This document shows positions 15,515 to 24,615 of a stretch of DNA of 61,515 nucleotides, in pieces; the first letter of the stretch is position 1, and each line of letters opens with the position of its first letter. This DNA is from Photobacterium lutimaris. Its GTDB lineage: Bacteria > Pseudomonadota > Gammaproteobacteria > Enterobacterales > Vibrionaceae. A program made the translations under genes and the position numbers. Location: positions 1 through 61,515 of the forward strand of contig NZ_PYMH01000022.1 in assembly GCF_003025555.1 (NCBI RefSeq). The letters run 5' to 3'. Under the pieces are notes generated by a model. The model was given only the letters and a program-made list of their open reading frames with translations, had not been told where the DNA came from and did no database searches.

Positions 15515-15571
15515 TTCTTACATTGACTCCATTACATCCTTGTTTCCCCGGCCTTTCGACCGGGTGCGGTA

Positions 15572-16615
15572 CTATTGTGGGCTTCGGGCATGTTGCTGAA
15601 GCTTGGTAATCGCCTCAACCAGCGCCGGATCAGCTTGTCCGTGTAGCACCTGCAACATGATGCCACGCAGCATTGGCAGCATCACCAAATCGGTAAATAG
15701 CTGATTGAACAGGGCTTGATCGCCCGTTTCAGCAAGCCGCAACAGGAAGGTACTGGCTATTTGGGGATCGGCCAGGCCATTCCAGCAGCGACCGGCGATA
15801 GCAATCAGTACCTCTGGATGGCAGAGGGCCGGTTGGGCTAGCAAGTGCTCAAGCTGTTGACGAAGCCGTGCAGTCTCAGCGCCGGAGAGGGCGCGGATCA
15901 GGGCTGAGACAAGGAATAAGTCCGGGGTATCGACGGCTGTTTCTTCATCCAGGCGCTCGGCCAGGCGAGCAGCCAGTGGCTCAGGCAGCTGGCAATGTTC
16001 CAAACAACCGAGCAAAGCATAAAGCGGGGTCAGCGGCAGGTTGCTGGTGGCTTTGCGTAGCAAGGTGGCATTGTTCTCCTGCTTGATACGGGCACACACA
16101 TCGGCTAGGCCCTGCAGGCCGACACCCTGCCACTTTTCCCAGCCTTGCTCACCGGTGAGGTAGTGCTGGGCATGCTCGTAATATTGGCTGGCAGACAAAG
16201 AAAGCTGGCTGCGCAGCTGAGCGTGGAAGATAGCCATTTTGTCATCGCTTGGTTTGAAGGTATACGGATTGGCCGCTAGCTTTTCCTGCTCCTCTTCCGT
16301 CGGGGTACTATTGAGGGTTGCCCCCATCGCTTCGATAACATATTTGATGAAATCACCGACAGCCGCTTGCTTTAGCAGGCCGCGTTCATCGAGCGGTAAG
16401 CGCAGAAACCAGATCCACGGCGGATTGTCAGCTTGCCAGAATGAGATAGAAAGATGGGCATGCTGCTGCAGGGGCCATGGATAGGGCTGGCGGTTGTCCT
16501 CTACTGCCTTGAATTGCTCTACGTCGATCTCACTGACCCGGCGACCAAGGTCGAAAATCTTGTATTGGCATCCGGCATTGTCTAAGAGTTGGGTAAGGGT
16601 ATGAAAATTATCCAT
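15572..16615 (-). CDS. DUF3549 family protein
   Basis: This 347-residue soluble, mostly helical protein matches the DUF3549 family seen in vibrios and Shewanella (N-terminus MDNFHTLTQLLDNAGCQYK, then PPWIWFLRLPLDERGLL). Function is unknown. The C-terminal half is leucine- and alanine-rich and looks like HEAT-like helical repeats. It is divergent from yqcC and forms a pair with the DUF3301 gene. Confidence 0.8.
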   Translation of the reverse strand: MDNFHTLTQLLDNAGCQYKIFDLGRRVSEIDVEQFKAVEDNRQPYPWPLQQHAHLSISFWQADNPPWIWFLRLPLDERGLLKQAAVGDFIKYVIEAMGATLNSTPTEEEQEKLAANPYTFKPSDDKMAIFHAQLRSQLSLSASQYYEHAQHYLTGEQGWEKWQGVGLQGLADVCARIKQENNATLLRKATSNLPLTPLYALLGCLEHCQLPEPLAARLAERLDEETAVDTPDLFLVSALIRALSGAETARLRQQLEHLLAQPALCHPEVLIAIAGRCWNGLADPQIASTFLLRLAETGDQALFNQLFTDLVMLPMLRGIMLQVLHGQADPALVEAITKLQQHARSPQ

Positions 16616-16728
16616 GGGCAGTCTCAGCGCTCCTCAATCAAGGAGAACGAGTATATACCCAAACTTCATTGAGGTGGTATCCTTCGCCCCCTTGTCAAAA
16701 TAACATTCATCATTTTAGAGGTTCCGTG

Positions 16729-17049
16729 ATGGATAAATCCCGTCATTGCCAGCTGTTGCTGGATAGGCTAACTACGGTATTGCAAGAGTATGAACATTGG
16801 GACGTTGAGCTGCCACCGGCTGAGGCGCTGAGCAGTAACCAGCCGTTTGCCATTGACATCCTGCGCTGTGAGCAATGGTTGCAGTGGATATTTATTCCCA
16901 AATTGAACCACATGCTTGCCATGAAGATGGCGCTGCCAGCGGCATTTGAAATTTCCCCCTATGTTGAGGAAGCGATGAAGGAAAATAAGGGCCAAGCGGC
17001 AATCTTGGCTGTGACTCGCGAACTTGACCAATTATTTAAGAGTAAATAG
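16729..17049 (+). CDS. yqcC: YqcC family protein (DUF446)
   Basis: This 106-residue protein of the YqcC/DUF446 family has the conserved core QPFAIDILRCEQWLQWIFIP. It is a small helical protein, probably involved with the pseudouridine synthase encoded next to it, though no activity is known. I start at the ATG at 16729 with GAGG a few bases upstream. The stop overlaps the next gene's possible GTG and precedes its ATG by 2 bp, so it is translationally coupled to truC, as in E. coli. Confidence 0.88.
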   Translation: MDKSRHCQLLLDRLTTVLQEYEHWDVELPPAEALSSNQPFAIDILRCEQWLQWIFIPKLNHMLAMKMALPAAFEISPYVEEAMKENKGQAAILAVTRELDQLFKSK

Positions 17050-17051
17050 TG

Positions 17052-17795
17052 ATGGAACTCGAAATCCTTTACCGTGATGAAAACTTGGTCGCGGTCAACA
17101 AACCTGCCGGCATGCTGGTACACCGGTCTTGGCTTGATCGCCATGAGACGGTATTTGTCATGCAGACCCTGCGCGATCAAATTGGCCAGCATGTTTTTCC
17201 GCTACACCGTTTAGACCGACCGACTTCCGGTGTATTGCTGTTCGCCCTGTCGAGTGAAACCGCATCGTTGATGATGCCATTGTTCGCCGGACGGGATGTG
17301 AAAAAGACCTACCATGCCGTGGTGCGTGGCTGGGTGAAGGAAGCCGCTGTACTCGATTATCCACTCAAAGAAGAGCTGGATAAGATTGCCGATAAAAATG
17401 CCGATAAAGACAAAGAAGCCCAGTCGGCGATCACTGCCTATGCCCCGTTGGCTAACGTGGAAACCGATATTCCAGTTGGCCGCTATGCAACCAGTCGCTA
17501 TTGCTTGGTAGAGATGAAGCCTGAGACTGGGCGTAAGCACCAGCTGCGTCGCCATATGCACCACCTTAGTCATCATATTATTGGCGATGTTAACCACGGT
17601 GACGGTCGCCATAACCGGATGTTCCGCGAGAATTATGACTGCCGCCGGTTGATGTTGCACGCCTCGCGCTTGCAACTGCAGCACCCCCTGACCGGTGAGG
17701 AGCTGGATATCCGCGCTGGCGTCGATGAAGCGTGGATGCGGGTAATGGATGCTTTCGGCTGGCAGGCTGCTTTGATGGCACCTACTCCCAAGTAA
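17052..17795 (+). CDS. truC: tRNA pseudouridine(65) synthase TruC
   Basis: TruC makes pseudouridine 65 in tRNAs. It belongs to the RluA family: the catalytic-aspartate motif HRLDRPTSGVLL is at about residues 53-64, and the family motif KPETGRKHQLRRH is present. At 247 residues it is normal length. The GTG at 17049 overlaps the yqcC stop. The ATG at 17052 is preferred (MELEILYRDENLVAVNKP). Confidence 0.92.
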   Translation: MELEILYRDENLVAVNKPAGMLVHRSWLDRHETVFVMQTLRDQIGQHVFPLHRLDRPTSGVLLFALSSETASLMMPLFAGRDVKKTYHAVVRGWVKEAAVLDYPLKEELDKIADKNADKDKEAQSAITAYAPLANVETDIPVGRYATSRYCLVEMKPETGRKHQLRRHMHHLSHHIIGDVNHGDGRHNRMFRENYDCRRLMLHASRLQLQHPLTGEELDIRAGVDEAWMRVMDAFGWQAALMAPTPK

Positions 17796-17879
17796 CTTCA
17801 AATAGCCAATAAACTTGCATCTAACCGCTTAAAAGACCACATTTAATGGGTAATGGAACACAAAGGATGGTGTTGGATG

Positions 17880-18341
17880 ATGGCAAGAGTAGGTGTATTT
17901 GTCGGCTCGGTATTCGGCGGGGCTGAAGAGGTTGCAGAAGAAGTGGTACGCTATCTGGCGGAAGCCGGCCATAAGGTTGAGCTATACTTGGAACCGACGT
18001 TGGATGAGTTCCTCGGCTACCAGCAGGATCTGGCGCTGGTGGTGTCTTCGACCACGGGGCAGGGGGAAATCCCCGATAATTTACTGCCGCTTTACCAAGC
18101 GCTAAATGATACCTTCCCGTTGGTACCCCGGCTTCGCTACGGAGTGATTGCGCTGGGTGACTCAAGCTACGGTGAAGATCGCTTTTGTGGTGGTGGACGC
18201 CAGTTTGATGAGCTGCTGGTTCAATTGCAGGCCAAGCCTTTGACAGAGAGGCTGGATGTGGATGCGTGCGTTAACTTCGATGCGCTGGAAGTGGCCATGC
18301 CGTGGCTTGAGAGCTGGGCCAAGCAGGCTGATGCAGCCTAA
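17880..18341 (+). CDS. yqcA: YqcA/MioC-type flavodoxin
   Basis: This short-chain flavodoxin of 153 residues binds FMN. The family signatures are VFVGSVFGGAEEVAEEV at the N-terminus (phosphate loop), SSTTGQGEIPDN and GVIALGDSSYG (FMN ring contacts). Tandem ATGs at 17877 and 17880 are both possible. I use the second, which matches the family N-terminus MARVGVFVG. It completes the yqcC-truC-yqcA set, also conserved in E. coli. Confidence 0.9.
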   Translation: MARVGVFVGSVFGGAEEVAEEVVRYLAEAGHKVELYLEPTLDEFLGYQQDLALVVSSTTGQGEIPDNLLPLYQALNDTFPLVPRLRYGVIALGDSSYGEDRFCGGGRQFDELLVQLQAKPLTERLDVDACVNFDALEVAMPWLESWAKQADAA

Positions 18342-18370
18342 CGTTGGTTGGTGACGGTGTTGTTGTGATA

Positions 18371-18394
18371 AGAGCCCTTAATTGGGCTCTTTGT
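18371..18394. terminator. terminator between yqcA and DUF3461
   Basis: An AAGAGCCC/GGGCTCTT stem with a short T-run lies between convergent genes and is probably bidirectional. Confidence 0.65.
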
Positions 18395-18412
18395 ATTATT
18401 GGCCGCGGTAGA

Positions 18413-18793
18413 TCATTTTAGCTTGTCCAGATCGGCCTCGATCTCGGCGATCTTGTGGCTAACCACTTGCTCTAGGTGACGCAGGTCACCAAGGATCTTC
18501 TTCTTAATATCAACTTCACTATGCTTTTTGTTGGTGATGCGATCAAGCTCATCGATGATAAATGTCAGAGTGCGGTTGATCTCCGTGACTTCCTTGTATT
18601 CCCGGCTCCCGCTGTTGACCATGACGGTTTTACGCTGGCGGGGAAATTTGAACTTCACGCTTTTGGCAAAGAGCTCACCTTTTTGCTTGGCAAAGTAGAT
18701 TTTTAAAATGTCATTGGCGGCTTCCTGCCGCAGGCTGTAGCGTTCAATCGTTTCCGGCTTTTCAATGCCGATGGCTGTGAGGTTGGGGTACAT
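18413..18793 (-). CDS. DUF3461 family protein
   Basis: This 126-residue protein has the DUF3461 N-terminus MYPNLTAIGIEKPETIERYSL and a long, charged C-terminal coiled coil (about residues 75-125). It is soluble and of unknown function. It lies downstream of glnD on the same strand with a gap of about 105 bp, a pairing that recurs in vibrios. Confidence 0.85.
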   Translation of the reverse strand: MYPNLTAIGIEKPETIERYSLRQEAANDILKIYFAKQKGELFAKSVKFKFPRQRKTVMVNSGSREYKEVTEINRTLTFIIDELDRITNKKHSEVDIKKKILGDLRHLEQVVSHKIAEIEADLDKLK

Positions 18794-18898
18794 ACAGGCC
18801 TCGTGCTTCTGTTATTGGTGTTGATATTGGCGTTTTGTTGTTCTTGTTGTTGGTTTGGCAACGGGAGTGACTGTCGCTAGCCTTCCCGTTGTCTTTTG

Positions 18899-21517
18899 TT
18901 ATTGTTTTTCTAGTCGCTCTATAAGCGCATCCCTCAGCTGTACTTGTTGCTCTTCGCTAAGTTGCTCGCCGTCTTTATTGGTGACGATAAAAAAATCTTC
19001 TGCCCGCTCACCGATGGTGGTGATTTTAGCGGCTTGTAAGCTGATATGCTGTCGGGCAAACACCGAGCCGACCCGGGCCAATAACCCCGGCATATCCAGT
19101 GCGACCAGCTCGATCATGGTTTTCTTTCCCGATTTTGTTGGCAGGAAGTCAACCTTGGTTTTGACGTTGAAGTGCTGCAGTTTGTAGGGTGGACGTTTCT
19201 TCTTTCGATCGGACTTCATGTGGGTCAGGGCGTTGACCAGTGCCCGGCGCACCGTCTGGTGGCGGCTTTCACTCAGGGCCTTGCCGGTAGGATCAAGCAC
19301 CATGAAGGTATCGAGGGCAAAACCATCCTTGCTGGTCATGACCTGGGCATCGTGAACACTGAGGTTTTTCTTGTCTAGCTCGGAGACAACGATAGCAAAT
19401 AATTTTGCTTTGTCGCGACAGTAAACAAAGACTTCAGTACCGCCACGGGTCGGTTTTTGGCTGATCAAGATCAGAGGCTTACTATGATCCTCATGCTTGA
19501 GGATAGCTTCGGCATGCCAGGCGATTTGCTTGTGGGTATGGCGCAGGAAATAGTCTGCCTTAAAGCGCTGCCACAACACTTCGATATCGCGAGGCGCAAA
19601 CCCCTCGCTCCGCAGCAGGGCTGAAGCCATCTGTTGGTTGTGGCGGATCCGCTCACGAATATCGGGCGGGTTTTCCAGCCCGCGGCGCAGGGCTTTCTGG
19701 GTCGAGTAATACAGCTCGGCCAGTAGGGTACGCTTCCAGCTGTTCCACAATTCTTGGTTGGTAGCGCAAATATCAGCCACAGTGAGGCAGACCAGGTGAT
19801 CGAGCCGTTCTTCGTCACGGACTTCCTTGGCAAACTCGGTGATCACTTCAGGATCGTAGATATCACGGCGCTGGGCGGTGACCGACATCAGCAAGTGCTG
19901 GTTGACCAGCCATTTGACCAGGTTGGCCTCGGGTTTGGACAAGCCGTGCTGCAGGCAGAAATCATAGGCATCGACGCCGCCGAGCTCGGAGTGATCGCCG
20001 CCGCGTCCTTTGGCTATATCATGGAAGATGGCCGCGAGTAGGAGGATCTCTTTCTTGGCAACCCTAGGATACACTTCGCAGCAGATCGGGTGTCGATCCC
20101 GGTTAATCGGATCGTTGAATTTATTGAGGTTCTTGAGCAGCCTGACGGTATGCTCATCGACAGTATAGACATGGAACAGATCAAACTGCATCTGACCGAC
20201 AATCTGGCTCCATTGTGGCAGGTAGGCAGACAGCACACCATGGCGATGCATTAGGCGGAAGGCTTTTTGCAGACAGTTTGGTTGACGAACCAGCTCCATG
20301 AATTTATCCCGCGCTGCTGGGATCTCAATCAGAAAACGGTTAAGTCGGCGGCGGGCGGTACGCAGTTGTCGAAGGGTCGGGGCGGCAATCCCTTCTATCT
20401 GTGAGTTACGGGCAACATGCAGGAACATATCGAGGATAGTTTCCGGCCTCGCTTGGAATAGTGCCGGTTTTGTTGCCTCGATAAGGTGGCCACGCAACTG
20501 GAAATCGTCATCAAGTACGATGGCATCGGGGGCAGTACCCTTATTCAGAATGGCCTGATCAAACAGCTGCAGTAACATTTTGTTGAGCTCGGCAACACGG
20601 CGCAGGGTACGGTAGAAATCTTTCATCATCATTTCGACCCCGCGGTTGCCCTCACCCTGGTAGCCCAGCAACTCTGCCACTGAGGCTTGGTGGCCGAAGG
20701 TCAGGCGGTTGTCATAGCGACGTAGCTCGCTATGGAGGGCAAAGCGGATCCGCCACAACGAGTCTTGGCATTCGACCAACTCACGGTATTCGGCATCGGT
20801 CAGGAAGCCAAAGCGGCTCATTTCAAGCAGGCTGGTGGCCCCAAAATGACGGCGGGCCACCCAGCTCAAGGTGTGGATGTCGCGCAGGCCTCCGGGACTG
20901 GATTTGATGTCCGGTTCAAGGTTATAGGTGGTATCGTGATAGCGGGCATGGCGGGTTTTCTGTTCGTCCAGCTTGGCTTGGTAGAATTGCTCGCTGGGCC
21001 AGAAATTACCGTCGTTAAGCCGCTCTTCCAGCTGCTGGTAGGTCTCTGGGTTGCCGCATAGCCAGCGTGACTCCTGCAGGTTAGTTGCCACCGTCAGATC
21101 ATCAAGGCCAATCGTAATGCACTCATCAATTGTACGGACACTGTGGCCGACATCGAGCTTGAGATCCCACAGCAGGGTGAGGAAGGCACTGATCGTGCTG
21201 CCGGTGTTATCGTCAATTGGTGCCTGGCTGAGGATAAGGATGTCGACATCCGACAGGGGATGTAACTCGCCGCGTCCATAACCACCGACGGCAACTAGGG
21301 CCAGCGTTGGGTGCTCGGTAAGGCCAAAGTGCTGCCACAGTCGGTCGAGTAGGTGGTCGGTATAGCGTGATCGGGCTTCGACCAAATTCGTTACCGGGGT
21401 ATGGGCCAGAAACTGGGCCTTCTGGCTGTCGGTAAACTGATCCAGCTCTTGGCGGAGCTGCTCTGGCGCCATGGGGTCAACCTGTTCGGTTGTTGGGTGA
21501 GAAATAGGATCTGTCAT
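18899..21517 (-). CDS. glnD: [protein-PII] uridylyltransferase/UMP-removing enzyme GlnD
   Basis: GlnD senses glutamine and uridylylates or deuridylylates PII proteins, controlling nitrogen assimilation. At 872 residues it is full length. The nucleotidyltransferase motif GGYGRGELHPLSDVDIL is near residue 78. The HD-domain motif HDIAKGRGGDHSELG is near 500. Two ACT domains occupy the C-terminus (EVFVYCRDKAKLFAIV and ELVALDMPGLLARVGSVF). It follows map on the minus strand, the same map-glnD order as in E. coli. Confidence 0.95.
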   Translation of the reverse strand: MTDPISHPTTEQVDPMAPEQLRQELDQFTDSQKAQFLAHTPVTNLVEARSRYTDHLLDRLWQHFGLTEHPTLALVAVGGYGRGELHPLSDVDILILSQAPIDDNTGSTISAFLTLLWDLKLDVGHSVRTIDECITIGLDDLTVATNLQESRWLCGNPETYQQLEERLNDGNFWPSEQFYQAKLDEQKTRHARYHDTTYNLEPDIKSSPGGLRDIHTLSWVARRHFGATSLLEMSRFGFLTDAEYRELVECQDSLWRIRFALHSELRRYDNRLTFGHQASVAELLGYQGEGNRGVEMMMKDFYRTLRRVAELNKMLLQLFDQAILNKGTAPDAIVLDDDFQLRGHLIEATKPALFQARPETILDMFLHVARNSQIEGIAAPTLRQLRTARRRLNRFLIEIPAARDKFMELVRQPNCLQKAFRLMHRHGVLSAYLPQWSQIVGQMQFDLFHVYTVDEHTVRLLKNLNKFNDPINRDRHPICCEVYPRVAKKEILLLAAIFHDIAKGRGGDHSELGGVDAYDFCLQHGLSKPEANLVKWLVNQHLLMSVTAQRRDIYDPEVITEFAKEVRDEERLDHLVCLTVADICATNQELWNSWKRTLLAELYYSTQKALRRGLENPPDIRERIRHNQQMASALLRSEGFAPRDIEVLWQRFKADYFLRHTHKQIAWHAEAILKHEDHSKPLILISQKPTRGGTEVFVYCRDKAKLFAIVVSELDKKNLSVHDAQVMTSKDGFALDTFMVLDPTGKALSESRHQTVRRALVNALTHMKSDRKKKRPPYKLQHFNVKTKVDFLPTKSGKKTMIELVALDMPGLLARVGSVFARQHISLQAAKITTIGERAEDFFIVTNKDGEQLSEEQQVQLRDALIERLEKQ

Positions 21518-21577
21518 TGCCGTCCGTGCATAGTCAATACTCTTGATATAACCCTATCACGGTCGGGACTGATAGCA

Positions 21578-21603
21578 ATAAAAAAGCCGACCCAAAGGTC
21601 GGC
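21578..21603 (-). terminator. terminator after map
   Basis: On the minus strand a GCCGACC/GGTCGGC hairpin is followed by T6. It lies between the map stop and the glnD start and separates the two genes. Confidence 0.8.
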
Positions 21604-21635
21604 TCAGAGAATCTTCAATCATGCTAAGGCGTGAC

Positions 21636-22511
21636 TTAGTTATTCATCAGACGCGGGATAGTGTCATCGCTACGCAGAGTCAACACTTCACAGCCCGTTT
21701 CAGTCACTACAATCGTGTGTTCGTACTGCGCTGATTTTTTGCCATCGCCCGTGTAAACCGTCCAGTCATCGGCGGCATCAACGGTGCAACCGAATTTACC
21801 GGCATTGATCATCGGTTCGATAGTGAAACACATACCGGCCTTGAGTACCGAGCGGTCGCTATTGCGGTAGTGTACAACCTGAGGCTCTTCGTGGAATTCA
21901 CTGCCGATACCGTGGCCGCAGAAATCTTTAACAATTGAATACTTGTTTAAAGGATTCTTCTTGTTGTTGTCTTTGATGAACTTCTCAATCGCGGTACCGA
22001 TATCACCTACGCGGGCGCCTGGCTTGACCTTGCGCATACCCACATACAAGGCTTCCTGAGTGACGCGGCAGAGACGCTTGTCCGCAGGCGTTACATCGCC
22101 GACCAGGAACATTTTTGACGTATCGCCATGGTAGCCCGTTGGACGTACGCTCAAATCGGCATTTTCGTCATTCGGTACAATGACCGTGATATCAACATTG
22201 ATGATATCGCCGTTCTTGAGAACAGCTGGTTTCATCTGGCCGTTGCTCCCCATCTCATCCTGGCTGGCAGGAATGCCGTGGCATACGATGTGGTTGATAG
22301 ACGTACAGATAGACTTTGGAAAACCGTGGTAATCAAGTGGGGCCGAGTAGGCGCCTTTCTCCAACGCATAATCATGACAGATTTGGTTTAGCTCGTCTGT
22401 CGTCACACCTTCTTTGATGTGAGGTTCGATCATTTCCAGCACTTCAGCGGCCAAACGGCCGGCTGCGCGCATTTTTTCGATCTCTTCAGCCGTTTTGATC
22501 TTGATGCTCAT
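21636..22511 (-). CDS. map: type I methionine aminopeptidase
   Basis: Map removes the initiator methionine from nascent proteins. The metal-binding core is visible: HGIPASQ, NVDITVI, GYHGDTSKMF, CGHGIGSEFHEEPQV and FTIEPMINAG. At 291 residues it is slightly longer than E. coli Map (264), with an insert around residues 90-120. It is divergent from rpsB, the classic arrangement. Confidence 0.94.
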   Translation of the reverse strand: MSIKIKTAEEIEKMRAAGRLAAEVLEMIEPHIKEGVTTDELNQICHDYALEKGAYSAPLDYHGFPKSICTSINHIVCHGIPASQDEMGSNGQMKPAVLKNGDIINVDITVIVPNDENADLSVRPTGYHGDTSKMFLVGDVTPADKRLCRVTQEALYVGMRKVKPGARVGDIGTAIEKFIKDNNKKNPLNKYSIVKDFCGHGIGSEFHEEPQVVHYRNSDRSVLKAGMCFTIEPMINAGKFGCTVDAADDWTVYTGDGKKSAQYEHTIVVTETGCEVLTLRSDDTIPRLMNN

Positions 22512-22616
22512 TCAGTCTTCTCTATTTGTTTGTTACCTCTTCATTATATGGTAACAGTGAGGGGGCTGGATGGAAACCAAGTTTAGGTACAATCACTGAA
22601 TTGAAAACATTGGGAC

Positions 22617-22646
22617 TGGATTTTAGTAAGGGAAATATGGTATAAA
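22617..22646 (+). promoter_or_regulatory. rpsB-tsf promoter
   Basis: TATAAA (22641-22646) follows an 18-bp spacer from TGGATT (22617-22622), with a GCGCGCC discriminator, which is typical of stringently controlled ribosomal promoters. The -35 match is weak. Confidence 0.55.
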
Positions 22647-22654
22647 GCGCGCCG

Positions 22655-22837
22655 TAATTGGATGATTGAGTTTCGACCCAGTCATGCCGGTTACACTAAA
22701 CTTTAATTAATCATTCACACATATCGGCACGTCTTCCGGGGTGCCCAGCAGCTTTTCGCGAAGCTGTAACGCCTTTGGCGTTGTCTGGGTCGGTAAGATG
22801 GGGTATGTGGACGCCTAACCCCATAGAGGATTATTCA
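22655..22837 (+). promoter_or_regulatory. rpsB leader, candidate S2 autoregulatory RNA element
   Basis: The 5' untranslated region folds by eye into a three-way junction. CCCAG (22744-22748) pairs with CTGGG (22785-22789) and encloses two hairpins: CAGCTT/AAGCTG (22749-22766) and AACGCC/GGCGTT (22768-22782). A GGGGT...ACCCC stem (22799-22823) lies just before the ribosome site GAGG. In gammaproteobacteria the rpsB leader is bound by S2 for feedback repression, and this architecture fits. Confidence 0.65.
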
Positions 22838-23566
22838 ATGGCAACTGTATCAATGCGCGACATGCTTAAGGCTGGTGTACACTTCGGTCACCAAACTCGT
22901 TACTGGAACCCAAAGATGAAGCCATTCATCTTCGGTGCTCGTAACAAGGTACATATCATCAACCTTGAGAAAACTGTACCAATGTTCAACGACGCTCTTG
23001 CAGAAATCAACAAGATTGCTGCTCGCAAGGGTAAAGTTCTTTTTGTTGGTACTAAGCGTGCAGCCAGCGAATCTATCAAAGAAGCTGCAGTTAACTGTGA
23101 CCAGTACTACGTAAACAACCGCTGGTTGGGTGGTATGCTGACTAACTGGAAAACTGTTCGTCAGTCAATCAAGCGTCTTAAAGATCTTGAAACTCAGTCT
23201 ACAGACGGTACTTTCGACAAGCTAACCAAGAAAGAAGCGCTAATGCGTACTCGTGAAATGGAAAAGCTTGAGAAGTCTCTAGGCGGTATCAAGAACATGG
23301 GCGGCCTACCAGACGCAATGTTCGTAATCGATGCTGATCACGAGCACATCGCTATTAAAGAAGCGAACAACCTGGGTATCCCTGTATTTGCTGTTGTAGA
23401 TACTAACTCTAACCCAGATGGCGTTGACTTCGTTGTTCCTGGTAACGATGATGCAATCCGTTCTATCCAGCTTTACACTGGTGCTGTTGCTCAAACTGTT
23501 ACTGAAGCTCGCAACCAAGATATCGTTGTTCAAGCTGAACAAGACGGTTTCGTAGAAGCTGAATAA
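22838..23566 (+). CDS. rpsB: 30S ribosomal protein S2
   Basis: Ribosomal protein S2 has 242 residues and starts at the ATG at 22838 (MATVSMRDMLKAGVHFGHQ) with GAGG 9 nt upstream. The family signature GVHFGHQTRYWNPKMKPFI is near the N-terminus. Codon use is strongly biased, as expected for a highly expressed gene. It is followed by an intergenic hairpin and tsf. Confidence 0.97.
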   Translation: MATVSMRDMLKAGVHFGHQTRYWNPKMKPFIFGARNKVHIINLEKTVPMFNDALAEINKIAARKGKVLFVGTKRAASESIKEAAVNCDQYYVNNRWLGGMLTNWKTVRQSIKRLKDLETQSTDGTFDKLTKKEALMRTREMEKLEKSLGGIKNMGGLPDAMFVIDADHEHIAIKEANNLGIPVFAVVDTNSNPDGVDFVVPGNDDAIRSIQLYTGAVAQTVTEARNQDIVVQAEQDGFVEAE

Positions 23567-23619
23567 TAACCAGCTCTTTGAGCATCTTAAGTTACCTTGT
23601 GTAAACTAAGTATGGTTAC

Positions 23620-23650
23620 CAGGGGCCTATTGTCGGCCCCTGATTTTTAT
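23620..23650 (+). terminator. rpsB-tsf intergenic terminator/attenuator
   Basis: A CAGGGGCC/GGCCCCTG hairpin followed by ATTTTTAT. In E. coli a partial terminator at this place lowers tsf relative to rpsB, and the same is likely here. Confidence 0.75.
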
Positions 23651-23678
23651 ATCAAGTATTTAAACTGAGGATATAACG

Positions 23679-24524
23679 ATGGCAACAGTTACAGCTGCCC
23701 TAGTTAAAGAACTGCGCGAACGTACTGGCGCAGGCATGATGGAATGTAAAAAAGCGCTTGTTGAAGCGAACGCTGACATTGAACTAGCGATCGAAAACAT
23801 GCGTAAGAGCGGTGCTGCTAAGGCTGCTAAAAAAGCAGGTAACGTTGCTGCTGAAGGTACAATCCTAATCAAAGACGCTGACGGCGTTGCAGCACTTCTT
23901 GAAGTTAACTGCCAAACTGACTTCGTAGCGAAAGATGCAAACTTCCTAGCATTTGCTAACGAAGTTCTAGAAGCCGCTCTAACTGAGCGTCTAGACATCG
24001 CTGCACTTCAAGCTAAGTTCGAAGACGCGCGTATCGCTCTAGTTGCGAAAATCGGTGAGAACATCTCTATCCGTCGCGTTGAGTTCATCGAAGGTGCTAA
24101 AGTTGGTTCTTACCGTCACGGCGACCGTATCGGTGTTGTTGTTGCTGGTGAAGCTGACGAAGAAACTATCAAGCACGTTGCAATGCACGTTGCTGCATCT
24201 AAGCCTGAGTTCGTTAACCCAGAAGACGTACCAGCTGACGTAGTTGAGAAAGAGAAAGAAATTCAAGTAGCTATCGCTGTTGAATCTGGCAAGCCTCAAG
24301 AGATTGCAGAGAAAATGGTTGTTGGCCGTATGAAGAAATTCACCGGTGAAGTTTCTCTAACTGGTCAAGCATTCATCATGGACCCATCTCAAACTGTTGG
24401 TCAGATGCTGAAAGCTAAAGGCGCTACTGTAACTAACTTCATCCGCCTAGAAGTTGGTGAAGGTATCGAGAAAGCTCAAGAAATGAGCTTCGCCGAAGAA
24501 GTAGCAGCAGTACAGAAGGGTTAA
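23679..24524 (+). CDS. tsf: translation elongation factor Ts
   Basis: EF-Ts is the guanine-nucleotide exchange factor for EF-Tu. At 281 residues it is full length. The conserved N-terminal LRERTGAGMMECKKALVEA and the TDFVAKD exchange motif are present. Codon usage is highly biased. The gene is the second in the rpsB-tsf unit. Confidence 0.97.
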   Translation: MATVTAALVKELRERTGAGMMECKKALVEANADIELAIENMRKSGAAKAAKKAGNVAAEGTILIKDADGVAALLEVNCQTDFVAKDANFLAFANEVLEAALTERLDIAALQAKFEDARIALVAKIGENISIRRVEFIEGAKVGSYRHGDRIGVVVAGEADEETIKHVAMHVAASKPEFVNPEDVPADVVEKEKEIQVAIAVESGKPQEIAEKMVVGRMKKFTGEVSLTGQAFIMDPSQTVGQMLKAKGATVTNFIRLEVGEGIEKAQEMSFAEEVAAVQKG

Positions 24525-24544
24525 TCCTTCTTGCTAAGAACTCC

Positions 24545-24574
24545 AAAGACCGTAGCCTAGGCTGCGGTCTTTTT
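24545..24574 (+). terminator. terminator after tsf
   Basis: A 13-bp stem AAAGACCGTAGCC/GGCTGCGGTCTTT with a 2-nt TA loop and following T's lies between tsf and pyrH. Confidence 0.75.
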
Positions 24575-24615
24575 ACAACTCCGTTTCTATATTTGTAAGC
24601 CTGGAAGGTAAACTA

